A stretch of 54,598 nt of DNA, taken from positions 1-54,598 of the forward strand of contig CATYJU010000010.1 in the NCBI GenBank assembly GCA_958407995.1, in the 5' to 3' direction. The notes under the pieces were generated by a model. The model saw nothing but the letters and a program-made list of their open reading frames with translations. It was not told where the DNA came from and made no database searches. The stretch's first letter is position 1. Each line of letters starts with the position of its first letter. Below are positions 34,366 to 41,764 of the stretch, piece after piece. The translations under genes were made by a program, and so were the position numbers. This stretch comes from an uncultured Collinsella sp. (GTDB lineage: Bacteria; Actinomycetota; Coriobacteriia; Coriobacteriales; Coriobacteriaceae).

Positions 34366-34429
34366 GGGACGGAGGAAAACGGATCATCGACATCACGACG
34401 GAGAGCAATGATCCGTTTTTCTCCGTCCC
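34366..34429. terminator. Long bidirectional hairpin between cobO and MATE genes
   Basis: The arms 34366-34387 and 34408-34429 are 22 nt and pair at all positions but one (G-T). The loop is 20 nt. The stem contains an A/T block (AAAAC, GTTTTT) but no T run follows on either side. It lies between convergent genes, so termination is likely but the form is atypical. Confidence 0.65.
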
Positions 34430-34438
34430 AAGGGATCA

Positions 34439-35788
34439 TTAGGCGGTGGCGCGGCCGAGCCAGTTGCCGCTGTGGTGGTAGATGGTGAACATGGTTGCGG
34501 TGATGAGCCAGGTTACGGGGTAAACCAGCAGCAGGTGCTCAAGCGACGGATCGAAGGGCATGATCGCAAACACCCAGATCACCCTGAGCACGACGGTGCC
34601 AAAAATCGTGAGCAGCATGGGCTGCAAGCTCACGCCGGCACCGCGAATGGAGCCCGACGCGTTTTCGATAATCGAGAAGATCGCGTAAAACGGCGCGATG
34701 AAATGAAGAATCGTCGTGGTGTACGCCGAAATCGAAGCATCGTCGACAAACAAACGCGACAGCGAACCCGAGAACACCAGCAGCACGGCAGACAGGCCAC
34801 CAATGAGCATAAACGACAGCACGAGCGACGTATGGTAGCCCTTGCGCATGCGCTCGTAATTGCGCGCGCCAAAGTTCTGCGCCGAGAACGTAGTGATCGA
34901 TACGCCGAGCGCCTCGGTCACCATCCAGATAATGCCATCCAGGCGCCCAGATAGACCCCACGCCGTGGTGACATCGGCGCCAAACGAATTAACCGACACC
35001 TGGATCAACACGTTCGAGATCGAATAGGCAGCCGATTGAAAACCGAGTGGCAGACCACACGAGATCATACTCTTGCAAATACCGCGATCGATGCCGAGCT
35101 TAGACAGCGAAAGACGCCATGCACCCGGAGCGCGCATCATGCGAAACACGATCATCGTTGCATTGGAGCAAATGGTCAGCGCCACTGCGATGCCGCAGCC
35201 CAACGCCTCCATATGCAACACAGCGACAAAGATGATATCCAGCACCACGTTAACCAGGCAGCCAGAGGCAATGATCACGGCGGGGCCGCGTGTGTCGCCC
35301 ACGGCACGCAGCAGTGCGGTTCCCATATTAAGCAGCAGTGCCGCAACCATCGCGGCAAAATAACAGCGAGCATAGGCCACGCCCTCGGCCAATAGTTCAT
35401 GCGGCGTGTTCATAAGCACCAGCATGGGCTCAACGAACACTATGCCAAGAATCGAGAAAACGATACCGCCCACCAGCGCGAGCGTCATGGCTGTATGGAC
35501 CGAACGGCTCAGACGCTCTTCATCGTGCTGGCCAAAAAACTGACCCGTGATAACGGCACAACCAGCGCCAACGCCAACGCAAAAGCCAATGCAGAGCTCG
35601 GTGAGGACCATCGTGGCCTGAATGCCGCCCAGCGCGAGCTTGCCGCCAAACTGACCGACAATATAGGTACCGATAAGCGTGTAGGTCTGCTGAAAAAACG
35701 AACTAAAAAAGATGGGAACGCACAGCGACAGTAGCTGTTGCCAAATGACACCCTGCGTTACATCGATAGCCGTAGATTTCTTAGCCAC
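34439..35788 (-). CDS. MATE-family efflux transporter
   Basis: The 449-residue membrane protein has twelve predicted helices in two similar halves, typical of the NorM/DinF-type multidrug and toxin extrusion family (GQFGGKLALGGIQAT near the N-terminus, RAVGDTRGP in helix 6, AQNFGARNYERMRKG in the second half). It probably exports cationic compounds in exchange for Na+ or H+. The start is GTG at 35788 with GGGGAGGG just upstream. It is not linked to a regulator. Confidence 0.9.
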   Translation of the reverse strand: MAKKSTAIDVTQGVIWQQLLSLCVPIFFSSFFQQTYTLIGTYIVGQFGGKLALGGIQATMVLTELCIGFCVGVGAGCAVITGQFFGQHDEERLSRSVHTAMTLALVGGIVFSILGIVFVEPMLVLMNTPHELLAEGVAYARCYFAAMVAALLLNMGTALLRAVGDTRGPAVIIASGCLVNVVLDIIFVAVLHMEALGCGIAVALTICSNATMIVFRMMRAPGAWRLSLSKLGIDRGICKSMISCGLPLGFQSAAYSISNVLIQVSVNSFGADVTTAWGLSGRLDGIIWMVTEALGVSITTFSAQNFGARNYERMRKGYHTSLVLSFMLIGGLSAVLLVFSGSLSRLFVDDASISAYTTTILHFIAPFYAIFSIIENASGSIRGAGVSLQPMLLTIFGTVVLRVIWVFAIMPFDPSLEHLLLVYPVTWLITATMFTIYHHSGNWLGRATA

Positions 35789-35913
35789 ACGCCCTCCCCG
35801 CCAGCGTACGTCAAACAACAAAACGGCAATTTAAGACCAAAGCCAATAGCAGCTTAGCACCGACCGGCGTCGACCGAAACACCCCGAATAAGAGCGCAGT
35901 GCGGAATATCTGC

Positions 35914-36828
35914 CTAGTGATACAAACCCGGCTGGTAGTGGTACTCGTTGCTCACGTGCGGGCACAGCTGCCAAAAGGCGACGGCACTCGCCGCGGCCAC
36001 GTTGAGCGAATCGACCCCGTGCGCCATCGGAATGCGCACGGCGCGGTCACAGCCGGCAATAGTTTTAACGCCCAAGCCGGCACCTTCGGTGCCCATAAAA
36101 ATCGCCAAGCGATCAATCTTCTGCAGCACAGGATCATCAAGTGAAACAGAGTCGTCCGTCAACGCCATAGCGGCACACGAAAAGCCGGCATCATGAAGCG
36201 CGGCCAGGCCATCATGCGGCCACACGCGCGCCTCACTGCCAATGCGCGTCCACGGTACCTGAAACACGGTGCCCATGCTCACGCGGGCCGAGCGACGGTA
36301 CAGCGGGTCGCAGCACGTCGGGCTGACCAAAATACCGTCAACGTTCAATGCGGCAGCCGAGCGGAAAATCGCGCCAACATTGGTGTGATCGACAATACCC
36401 TCGAGCACGCACACGCGCACCGGACGATCCCCCGCCGCCTCAACGACACCGCCCAAGAACTCATCGACCGGAATCTGACGCGGGCGACGAAACGCCGCGA
36501 GCGCACCACGCGTCACATTAAAACCCGTCAGCTGCTCCATGAGCTCCATGGAGGCAACGAACACAGGAACCGGACCCGCGCCCTCGCGCACAACCAGGCG
36601 CTCGAACAGCGGCATCATCTGGTCGAGCCAGCGTTCGCCCAAAAGAAAGCTCACCGGCTGGTATCCGGCGCGCACCGCGCGCTCGATAACCTTGGCACTC
36701 TCGGCGATAAAGATGCCCTTTTGCGGCTCCAACACGCAGCGCAACTCGCGCTCGGTCAGTCGCACGTAGGCATCGAGGTGCTCGTCCTCGAGCGAATCAA
36801 TTCGCAGTACCTCAACGGCATCAGTCAT
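35914..36828 (-). CDS. SpoU/TrmH-family RNA 2'-O-ribose methyltransferase
   Basis: The 304-residue protein has an N-terminal substrate-binding domain (about 1-110) and a C-terminal SPOUT knot domain: motif 1 VLEGIVDHTNVGAIFRSAAA, motif 2 FMGTEGAGL, motif 3 IPMAHGVDSLNVAAASAVA. It methylates ribose in rRNA or tRNA; the target is unknown. The start MTDAVEV at 36828 was chosen by family pattern since no strong binding site is visible; an alternative ATG is at 36861. Confidence 0.92.
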   Translation of the reverse strand: MTDAVEVLRIDSLEDEHLDAYVRLTERELRCVLEPQKGIFIAESAKVIERAVRAGYQPVSFLLGERWLDQMMPLFERLVVREGAGPVPVFVASMELMEQLTGFNVTRGALAAFRRPRQIPVDEFLGGVVEAAGDRPVRVCVLEGIVDHTNVGAIFRSAAALNVDGILVSPTCCDPLYRRSARVSMGTVFQVPWTRIGSEARVWPHDGLAALHDAGFSCAAMALTDDSVSLDDPVLQKIDRLAIFMGTEGAGLGVKTIAGCDRAVRIPMAHGVDSLNVAAASAVAFWQLCPHVSNEYHYQPGLYH

Positions 36829-36937
36829 AGCAGCCAGCCCGCACCCTTCTTTACAGCACATCTATACCAAACGAGGCGACGCTAAGCGCCGCCCCATGCA
36901 TTCAAACAACCCGATGATACCGTTCACGCCAGACGAT

Positions 36938-37456
36938 TTATGCCTCAACGCGACGATACGTCACGAACTCATAATCGACACCCTCGTCGCCCTCGCCCGA
37001 GGCAATCGTGGCAACACCGCCACGTCGTGCAATCTCCCACGCGGGATCAGCATCCAGATCGGGAAAGTACGTATCCACGTCATGCACGCAATGGTTATGC
37101 GTAACCTCGGCCTCCACGCAGTACGGCAAAAACTGCCGATACACCTCGCCGCCGCCGATCACCCACGCAACGGGTTCATCGGCTACCGCGGCGAGCGCTT
37201 CGTCAACGCTATGCACCACGTCGACACCCTCGGCAGAAAGGCTCTCGTCGCGGGTGAGCACGATATTGCGGCGATTCTTGAGCGGTCGTCCGCCGGGAAA
37301 ACTCAGAAGTGTCTTGCGTCCCATAATGACCGGGCAACCTTTGGTGCACGCTACAAAATGGCGCATATCGGAGCGATTGGACACGACCATGTCACCCTCG
37401 CAGCCAATGCCCCAGTCATCGCACACAGCGACAATGGCAGAAAGCTTACACGTCAT
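36938..37456 (-). CDS. folA: Dihydrofolate reductase
   Basis: Reduces dihydrofolate to tetrahydrofolate with NADPH. Of 172 residues, the key ones are WGIGCEGD (15-22), the catalytic acid Asp30 in SNRSDMRHF, VIMGRKTLLSFPGGRPL, and WVIGGGEVYRQF. AGGTG lies 6 bp before the ATG at 37456, within the space after the thyA stop; a GTG at 37465 lacks one. It follows thyA by 9 bp, so the thymidylate cycle enzymes are co-expressed. Confidence 0.95.
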   Translation of the reverse strand: MTCKLSAIVAVCDDWGIGCEGDMVVSNRSDMRHFVACTKGCPVIMGRKTLLSFPGGRPLKNRRNIVLTRDESLSAEGVDVVHSVDEALAAVADEPVAWVIGGGEVYRQFLPYCVEAEVTHNHCVHDVDTYFPDLDADPAWEIARRGGVATIASGEGDEGVDYEFVTYRRVEA

Positions 37457-37465
37457 GCGCGTCAC

Positions 37466-38314
37466 CTACACCGCAATGGGGATGTTCTTGACCTGCGGGC
37501 CGTGCTCATAGCCCTCAACAATCAGATCATCGGTCGTAAACGCGTAGAAATCATGCACATCGGGGTTGAGCGTTACCTTGGGAGCCGCAAACTGCGGACG
37601 CTCGATAAGCTCGCGGACGATATCGACATGACGGTCGTAAATGTGGGCATCGGCAATCACATGCAGCAGCTCGCCAGCGATCATATCGACCGACTGCGCC
37701 ACCATCATGAGCAGAATGGCGTACTGACACACATTCCAGTTGTTCGCGGCCAAAATATCCTGGCTGCGCTGGTTGAGAATCATGTTGAGCGTCGGCTTGT
37801 CGTCCTGCGGGCGCTGCGTGACGTTATAGGTCACGCCGTAGGCGCACGGATACAGGTGCATCTCGGACAGATCGCTAAACACGTACGTATTGGTCATAAT
37901 GCGGCGACTATACGGCGTGTGCTTAAGGTCGTACAGCACACGGTCCATCTGGTCGAAGTCGCCCTCGGCGTAATGGCTCTTCTGACCAATCTGATAGCCG
38001 TAGGCTTTACCGATGGAACCGGTCTCATCGGCCCACTCATCCCAGATATGGCTGTTGAGATCATGCACGTTATTGGATTTCTTTTGATAGATCCACAGAA
38101 TCTCGTCCATGGCAGACTTAAGCGCCGTACGACGCAGGGTGAGCGCGGGGAACTCCTCGCGCAGATCATAGCGCGCCGTGACGCCAAAGTTTTTAATGGT
38201 ATAGGCAGGGGTGCCGTCCTCCCACACCGGACGGACCTTTTGGCCCTCGGTGGTGGTGCCATGGTCCAAGATATCGCGGCACATGGTTACAAACTGCTGA
38301 TCAGCTTTGCTCAT
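37466..38314 (-). CDS. thyA: Thymidylate synthase
   Basis: Methylates dUMP to dTMP with methylene-tetrahydrofolate. The 282 residues contain the nucleophile Cys157 in MHLYPCAYG, the phosphate-binding NQRSQDI (181-187), the arginine pair SRRIM (136-140) and the C-terminal NIPIAV. The ATG at 38314 follows AGGAGGG; the frame upstream to 38884 lies antisense to the DUF134/NifX gene and is not real. Confidence 0.96.
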   Translation of the reverse strand: MSKADQQFVTMCRDILDHGTTTEGQKVRPVWEDGTPAYTIKNFGVTARYDLREEFPALTLRRTALKSAMDEILWIYQKKSNNVHDLNSHIWDEWADETGSIGKAYGYQIGQKSHYAEGDFDQMDRVLYDLKHTPYSRRIMTNTYVFSDLSEMHLYPCAYGVTYNVTQRPQDDKPTLNMILNQRSQDILAANNWNVCQYAILLMMVAQSVDMIAGELLHVIADAHIYDRHVDIVRELIERPQFAAPKVTLNPDVHDFYAFTTDDLIVEGYEHGPQVKNIPIAV

Positions 38315-38398
38315 TGACCCTCCTGTCAGTCGCCTATAAGCGAGATTTATTGTAGCCCAGGCGCACGTGGCCCCACAGCCCAAACATAAGCCCTCACT

Positions 38399-38416
38399 TT
38401 CTGACATATGCCAGAA
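38399..38416. promoter_or_regulatory. Palindromic operator candidate O1
   Basis: TTCTGACATATGCCAGAA is an 18-bp palindrome with one mismatch. It lies upstream of a -35/-10 pair (TTGCGA 38422-38427, TATTCT 38444-38449, 16-bp spacer). Confidence 0.7.
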
Positions 38417-38421
38417 ATTCA

Positions 38422-38449
38422 TTGCGAAAATCCGCATGTTCGTTATTCT
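38422..38449 (+). promoter_or_regulatory. Promoter of the DUF134/NifX gene
   Basis: TTGCGA and TATTCT are separated by 16 bp, placing the transcript start at about 38456, inside operator candidate O2. A consensus TTGACA (38454-38459) overlaps O2 but has no usable -10 downstream. Confidence 0.55.
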
Positions 38450-38451
38450 AT

Positions 38452-38469
38452 TGTTGACATATGTCAGAA
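38452..38469. promoter_or_regulatory. Palindromic operator candidate O2
   Basis: TGTTGACATATGTCAGAA shares the GACATATG core with O1, and its inner TTGACATATGTCAG is nearly symmetric. The O1 and O2 centres are 53 bp apart, about five helical turns. O2 ends 11 bp before the ATG at 38481, so bound protein would block transcription. Confidence 0.7.
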
Positions 38470-38480
38470 TTGGAGAGTGT

Positions 38481-39245
38481 ATGGCAGGAAGACGCGGAAA
38501 AATGCGCCGCGTTGGGATCATCCCTGAATATCGCGGCTTTACCCCTGACGGCCTTGCCAGCGGAGACGCCATCGTCATGACGGTCGACGAGCTCGAGGTG
38601 CTGCGCCTGTGCGACTTGGAAGGCCTTAACCAAGAGGCAGTCGCCCAGTGCATGGGAATTGCCCGCGCCACGGTGGCGTCAATCTGCAGCCGCTCGCATC
38701 GCAAGGTGGCAAACGCGCTGGTCAATGGACGGGCGATCGTCATCGAAGGCGGCAATATCGCATACTCCTCCATCACCACGACAACGGCCGCATGGCCAGC
38801 AAAGGAGGTCGACACCATGAGGGTGGCAACGACGTACGACAACGGCAACATCTTTATGCACTTTGGCCGCAGCGAGCAGTTCAAGATCTACGACATTCAG
38901 GACGGCAAGGTGCTCAACAAGCAGGTCGTGGGCACCGGCGGCACCGGTCACGGCGCCCTGGCGGGTCTGCTTGCCAACGGCGGCGTGGACACGCTCATCT
39001 GCGGCGGCATCGGCGGTGGCGCTATCAACGCGCTTGCTCAAGCCGGCATCACGGTATACGCAGGTGCCCAGGGCAGCTGCGACGCTTGCGTCGAGGCCCT
39101 CATTGCCGGCACGCTCGCGCAGACCGGCGAGGCCACCTGCGACTGCCATGGCCACGACCACGAGCACATCCATGAGCACGGCGGATCCTGCGGTTGCCAC
39201 GGCCATCACGAGAACGAGGGTCACGAGGGCTGCAGCTGCCACTAA
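38481..39245 (+). CDS. DUF134 HTH domain fused to NifX/NafY-type cofactor-binding domain
   Basis: The 254-residue protein has three parts. Residues 1-92 are a DUF134 DNA-binding domain (MRRVGIIPEYRGFTPDG; MTVDELEVLRLCDLEGLNQE; MGIARATVASICSRSHRKVA). Residues 113-215 are a dinitrogenase iron-molybdenum cofactor-type domain (VATTYDNGNIFMHFGRSEQF; GGTGHGALAGLLANGGV; CGGIGGGAINAL). A Cys/His-rich tail (219-254) suits metal binding. GGAGAG precedes the ATG at 38481. A perfect AAAGGAGGT (38801-38809) precedes an in-frame ATG at 38817, so the second domain can also be made alone. No nitrogenase genes are present; metal or Fe-S handling with autoregulation is inferred. Confidence 0.85.
   Translation: MAGRRGKMRRVGIIPEYRGFTPDGLASGDAIVMTVDELEVLRLCDLEGLNQEAVAQCMGIARATVASICSRSHRKVANALVNGRAIVIEGGNIAYSSITTTTAAWPAKEVDTMRVATTYDNGNIFMHFGRSEQFKIYDIQDGKVLNKQVVGTGGTGHGALAGLLANGGVDTLICGGIGGGAINALAQAGITVYAGAQGSCDACVEALIAGTLAQTGEATCDCHGHDHEHIHEHGGSCGCHGHHENEGHEGCSCH
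38801..38819 (+). promoter_or_regulatory. Internal ribosome binding site and start within the DUF134/NifX gene
   Basis: AAAGGAGGT lies 7 bp before the in-frame ATG at 38817, exactly where the NifX-type domain begins (MRVATTYDNGN). The Shine-Dalgarno match is better than that of the annotated start. It predicts a separate 142-residue product. Confidence 0.7.
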
Positions 39246-39302
39246 CAGCAGGCAATCGATGCCATCACGCGTCTGCTCACACAACATATAACGCACCAAC
39301 GA

Positions 39303-39338
39303 CGAAGGCCGCCTGGAATACCATCCAAGCGGCCTTCG
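39303..39338. terminator. Hairpin between the DUF134/NifX gene and ffh
   Basis: CGAAGGCCGC and GCGGCCTTCG pair perfectly (10 bp), with TGGA/TCCA extending the stem inward. No T run follows, so it may be a weak bidirectional terminator between the convergent genes. Confidence 0.6.
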
Positions 39339-39360
39339 CCATACACGACTCTACCAGTCG

Positions 39361-40836
39361 TTACTTCTTATTACGCATTTGCGCTTCCATCTGGCGCAGC
39401 AGGTCCATATCGGACTTGGGGCCGCCCGTTCCCAGGCCGCCCATGCCGCCCAGGCCCATGGCATCCAGACCGGGAATATTGGGCATGCGCATCTTTTTGC
39501 CCTTCTTACCCTTTTTGCCCTTTTTGCCGCCGGCCTGTGCCTGATTGGCCATCGTGCGCATGCGGCCCATCATCTTGTTCATCTCGCCCCACTGCTTCAT
39601 AAGGCTGTTGACCTCGGTGGGGGTCACGCCGGCGCCCTTGGCAATGCGGGCACGGCGCTGGCCGTTGATGATGGAGGGACGCAGGCGCTCCTCCTTGGTC
39701 ATCGACATGATGATGGCCTCGTTCTTATCGAAGATACCTTCGTCCAGGTTGCCACCCATCTGGTTGAGCGCACGCTGGCCACCGGGGAGCATGCCCAGAA
39801 TGCCCTTCATGCCGCCCATCTTCTTGACGGCCTTCATCTGGTCGAGCATGTCGTTCATGGTGAAGCCCTCGCGCAGCATGCGCTCGGCAGCCTCGAGCTG
39901 CTCAGCGTCGGCCGCCTCCTGGGCCTTCTCGATAATGCCGACAACATCGCCCATGCCCAAGATTCGCTTGGCCATACGATCAGGATAGAACGGCTCCAGC
40001 GAATCGGGTTTCTCGCCCATGCTCACGAACTTGATGGGCTTACCGGTCACCTGGCGCACGGAAAGTGCGCCGCCGCCACGGGCGTCGCCGTCGAGCTTGG
40101 AGATGATCACGCCGTCAAAGTCGGTGCGCTCGGCGAAGGTCGAGACGACGTTGACGATATCCTGGCCGGTCATGGCATCGACGACCATCAGCACCTGATC
40201 GGGCTTGACGGCCTTCTTGATGTCCACGGCCTCCTGCATCATCTGCTCGTCGATCTGCAAACGACCGGCGGTATCGACGATGACCACGTCACGCAGGTGG
40301 TCGACGGCCTCCTGAATGGCGCCCTTGGCGATGTCGACCGGGTGCGCACCGTCGCCTCGGAAGACCGGGACACCGATCTCTCCGCCGAGCGTGGCAAGCT
40401 GGTCGGCAGCGGCGGGACGGTAGACGTCGCACGCGGCGAGCAGCGGCGAGCGGCCCTGCTTCTTGAGCAGGTAGGCCAGCTTTACGGCCGCCGTGGTCTT
40501 ACCGGAACCCTGCAGGCCCACGAGCATGATGACATTGGGAATGCGGTTACTAAAGACGAGCTTGCTCTCTGTGGAGCCGAGCATCTCGGTGAGCTCGTCG
40601 AGCACGATCTTGACGACGTTTTGTGCTGGCGACAGCGACTCCATGACCTCGGCGGTCATGCAGCGCTCCTTGGTCTTGGCGACGAACTCCTTGACGACCT
40701 TGAAGTTGACGTCGGCTTCGAGCAGCGCCATGCGAATGTCGCGCATAGCCGAGGTGATATCGGCCTCGGTCAGCTTGCCCTTGCCGCGCAGGCGGTCAAA
40801 TGTGTCGTTGAGGCGATCGCTCAGGGAATCAAACAC
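39361..40836 (-). CDS. ffh: Signal recognition particle protein Ffh
   Basis: GTPase that recognises signal sequences and 4.5S RNA. The 491 residues comprise an N domain, a G domain (GLQGSGKTT, DVYRPAAADQL, DTAGR, SKLDGDARGG) and a Met-rich M domain. A lysine/glycine repeat (GKKGKKGKKGKK) and a GLGGMGGLG segment near the end are additions. The start is GTG at 40836 after AAGGAG (7 bp). It is the last gene of the long operon, 10 bp after ftsY. Confidence 0.97.
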   Translation of the reverse strand: MFDSLSDRLNDTFDRLRGKGKLTEADITSAMRDIRMALLEADVNFKVVKEFVAKTKERCMTAEVMESLSPAQNVVKIVLDELTEMLGSTESKLVFSNRIPNVIMLVGLQGSGKTTAAVKLAYLLKKQGRSPLLAACDVYRPAAADQLATLGGEIGVPVFRGDGAHPVDIAKGAIQEAVDHLRDVVIVDTAGRLQIDEQMMQEAVDIKKAVKPDQVLMVVDAMTGQDIVNVVSTFAERTDFDGVIISKLDGDARGGGALSVRQVTGKPIKFVSMGEKPDSLEPFYPDRMAKRILGMGDVVGIIEKAQEAADAEQLEAAERMLREGFTMNDMLDQMKAVKKMGGMKGILGMLPGGQRALNQMGGNLDEGIFDKNEAIIMSMTKEERLRPSIINGQRRARIAKGAGVTPTEVNSLMKQWGEMNKMMGRMRTMANQAQAGGKKGKKGKKGKKMRMPNIPGLDAMGLGGMGGLGTGGPKSDMDLLRQMEAQMRNKK

Positions 40837-40846
40837 TAGTCACTCC

Positions 40847-41764
40847 TTAATTGGACTCGCCCACCAGGGCGCGGCAGAAATCTTTGGCATTGAACTCCTG
40901 CAGGTCATCGACCTGCTCGCCCACGCCCACGCGCAGGATCGGGAGCTTGAGCTTCTCGGCCACGGCCATGGCGATACCGCCCTTAGCCGTGCCGTCGAGC
41001 TTAGTCATGATAATACCGTCCAGGCCCAGCGCCTCGTTAAACTCGAGCGCCTGGTTCAGACCGTTCTGACCAGTGGCGGCATCGATCACGAGCACGACCG
41101 AGACCGGCATGGGACCGGCGGCCATATTGGCGGCGCGCTTACGCGTCACGTTGACCACCTTGGCAAGCTCGCGCATGAGCTCGGGGCTCGTGTGCAGACG
41201 GCCGGCGGTATCGATAAGCACCAGGTCGCTGCCGCGTTTGTCGGCCTCGTCGAGCACGTCATAGCACACGCTTGCCGGGTCGGAGCCGCGGTCGCGCTTG
41301 ATGACGGGGACGCCAGCGCGCTGGCCCCACACATCGAGCTGCTCGATAGCGGCAGCGCGGAACGTATCGGCAGAGCCGATCACGACGTTCTTGCCGCGGG
41401 CGGCCATGGCGCTCGCGATCTTACCGACCGTCGTGGTCTTGCCGGCGCCGTTAATGCCCACAAACAGCACGCAGCTCGGCGTATCGGAGAACGGATCGCG
41501 CTCGATGGGCACAAAGTGCTGCTCAAGCTGCTCGGCCAGGGCACGGCGAAGCTGAGGAGCGGTCTTGAGGTTCTTCTTGGCCGCGGCATCGCGCAGGTCA
41601 TCGGACACCTTGATCGCGACCTCGGCACCCATGTCACCCATAACGAGGGTGTCCTCTAGGTCCTCCCAAAAATCCTCGTCGACCTCGCCGCCAAAGTAAA
41701 AGACCTCGTTGAGGGCCTCGCGGCTGCGCTCAAGTCCGCGCGAGAGAGCATCGAAGAATCCCAT
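40847..41764 (-). CDS. ftsY: Signal recognition particle receptor FtsY
   Basis: GTPase receptor for SRP at the membrane. The 305 residues contain the N domain and a G domain with GINGAGKTTT, ADTFRAAAIEQL, DTAGRLHT and TKLDGTAKGG. There is almost no acidic A domain, so membrane binding would rely on the N-terminal amphipathic helix. Its ATG shares one base with the smc stop (TAATG). Confidence 0.96.
   Translation of the reverse strand: MGFFDALSRGLERSREALNEVFYFGGEVDEDFWEDLEDTLVMGDMGAEVAIKVSDDLRDAAAKKNLKTAPQLRRALAEQLEQHFVPIERDPFSDTPSCVLFVGINGAGKTTTVGKIASAMAARGKNVVIGSADTFRAAAIEQLDVWGQRAGVPVIKRDRGSDPASVCYDVLDEADKRGSDLVLIDTAGRLHTSPELMRELAKVVNVTRKRAANMAAGPMPVSVVLVIDAATGQNGLNQALEFNEALGLDGIIMTKLDGTAKGGIAMAVAEKLKLPILRVGVGEQVDDLQEFNAKDFCRALVGESN

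Noticed and set aside
38315..38884. Upstream extension of thyA
   Set aside because: It runs antisense to the DUF134/NifX gene and its operators. The family start with AGGAGGG is at 38314.
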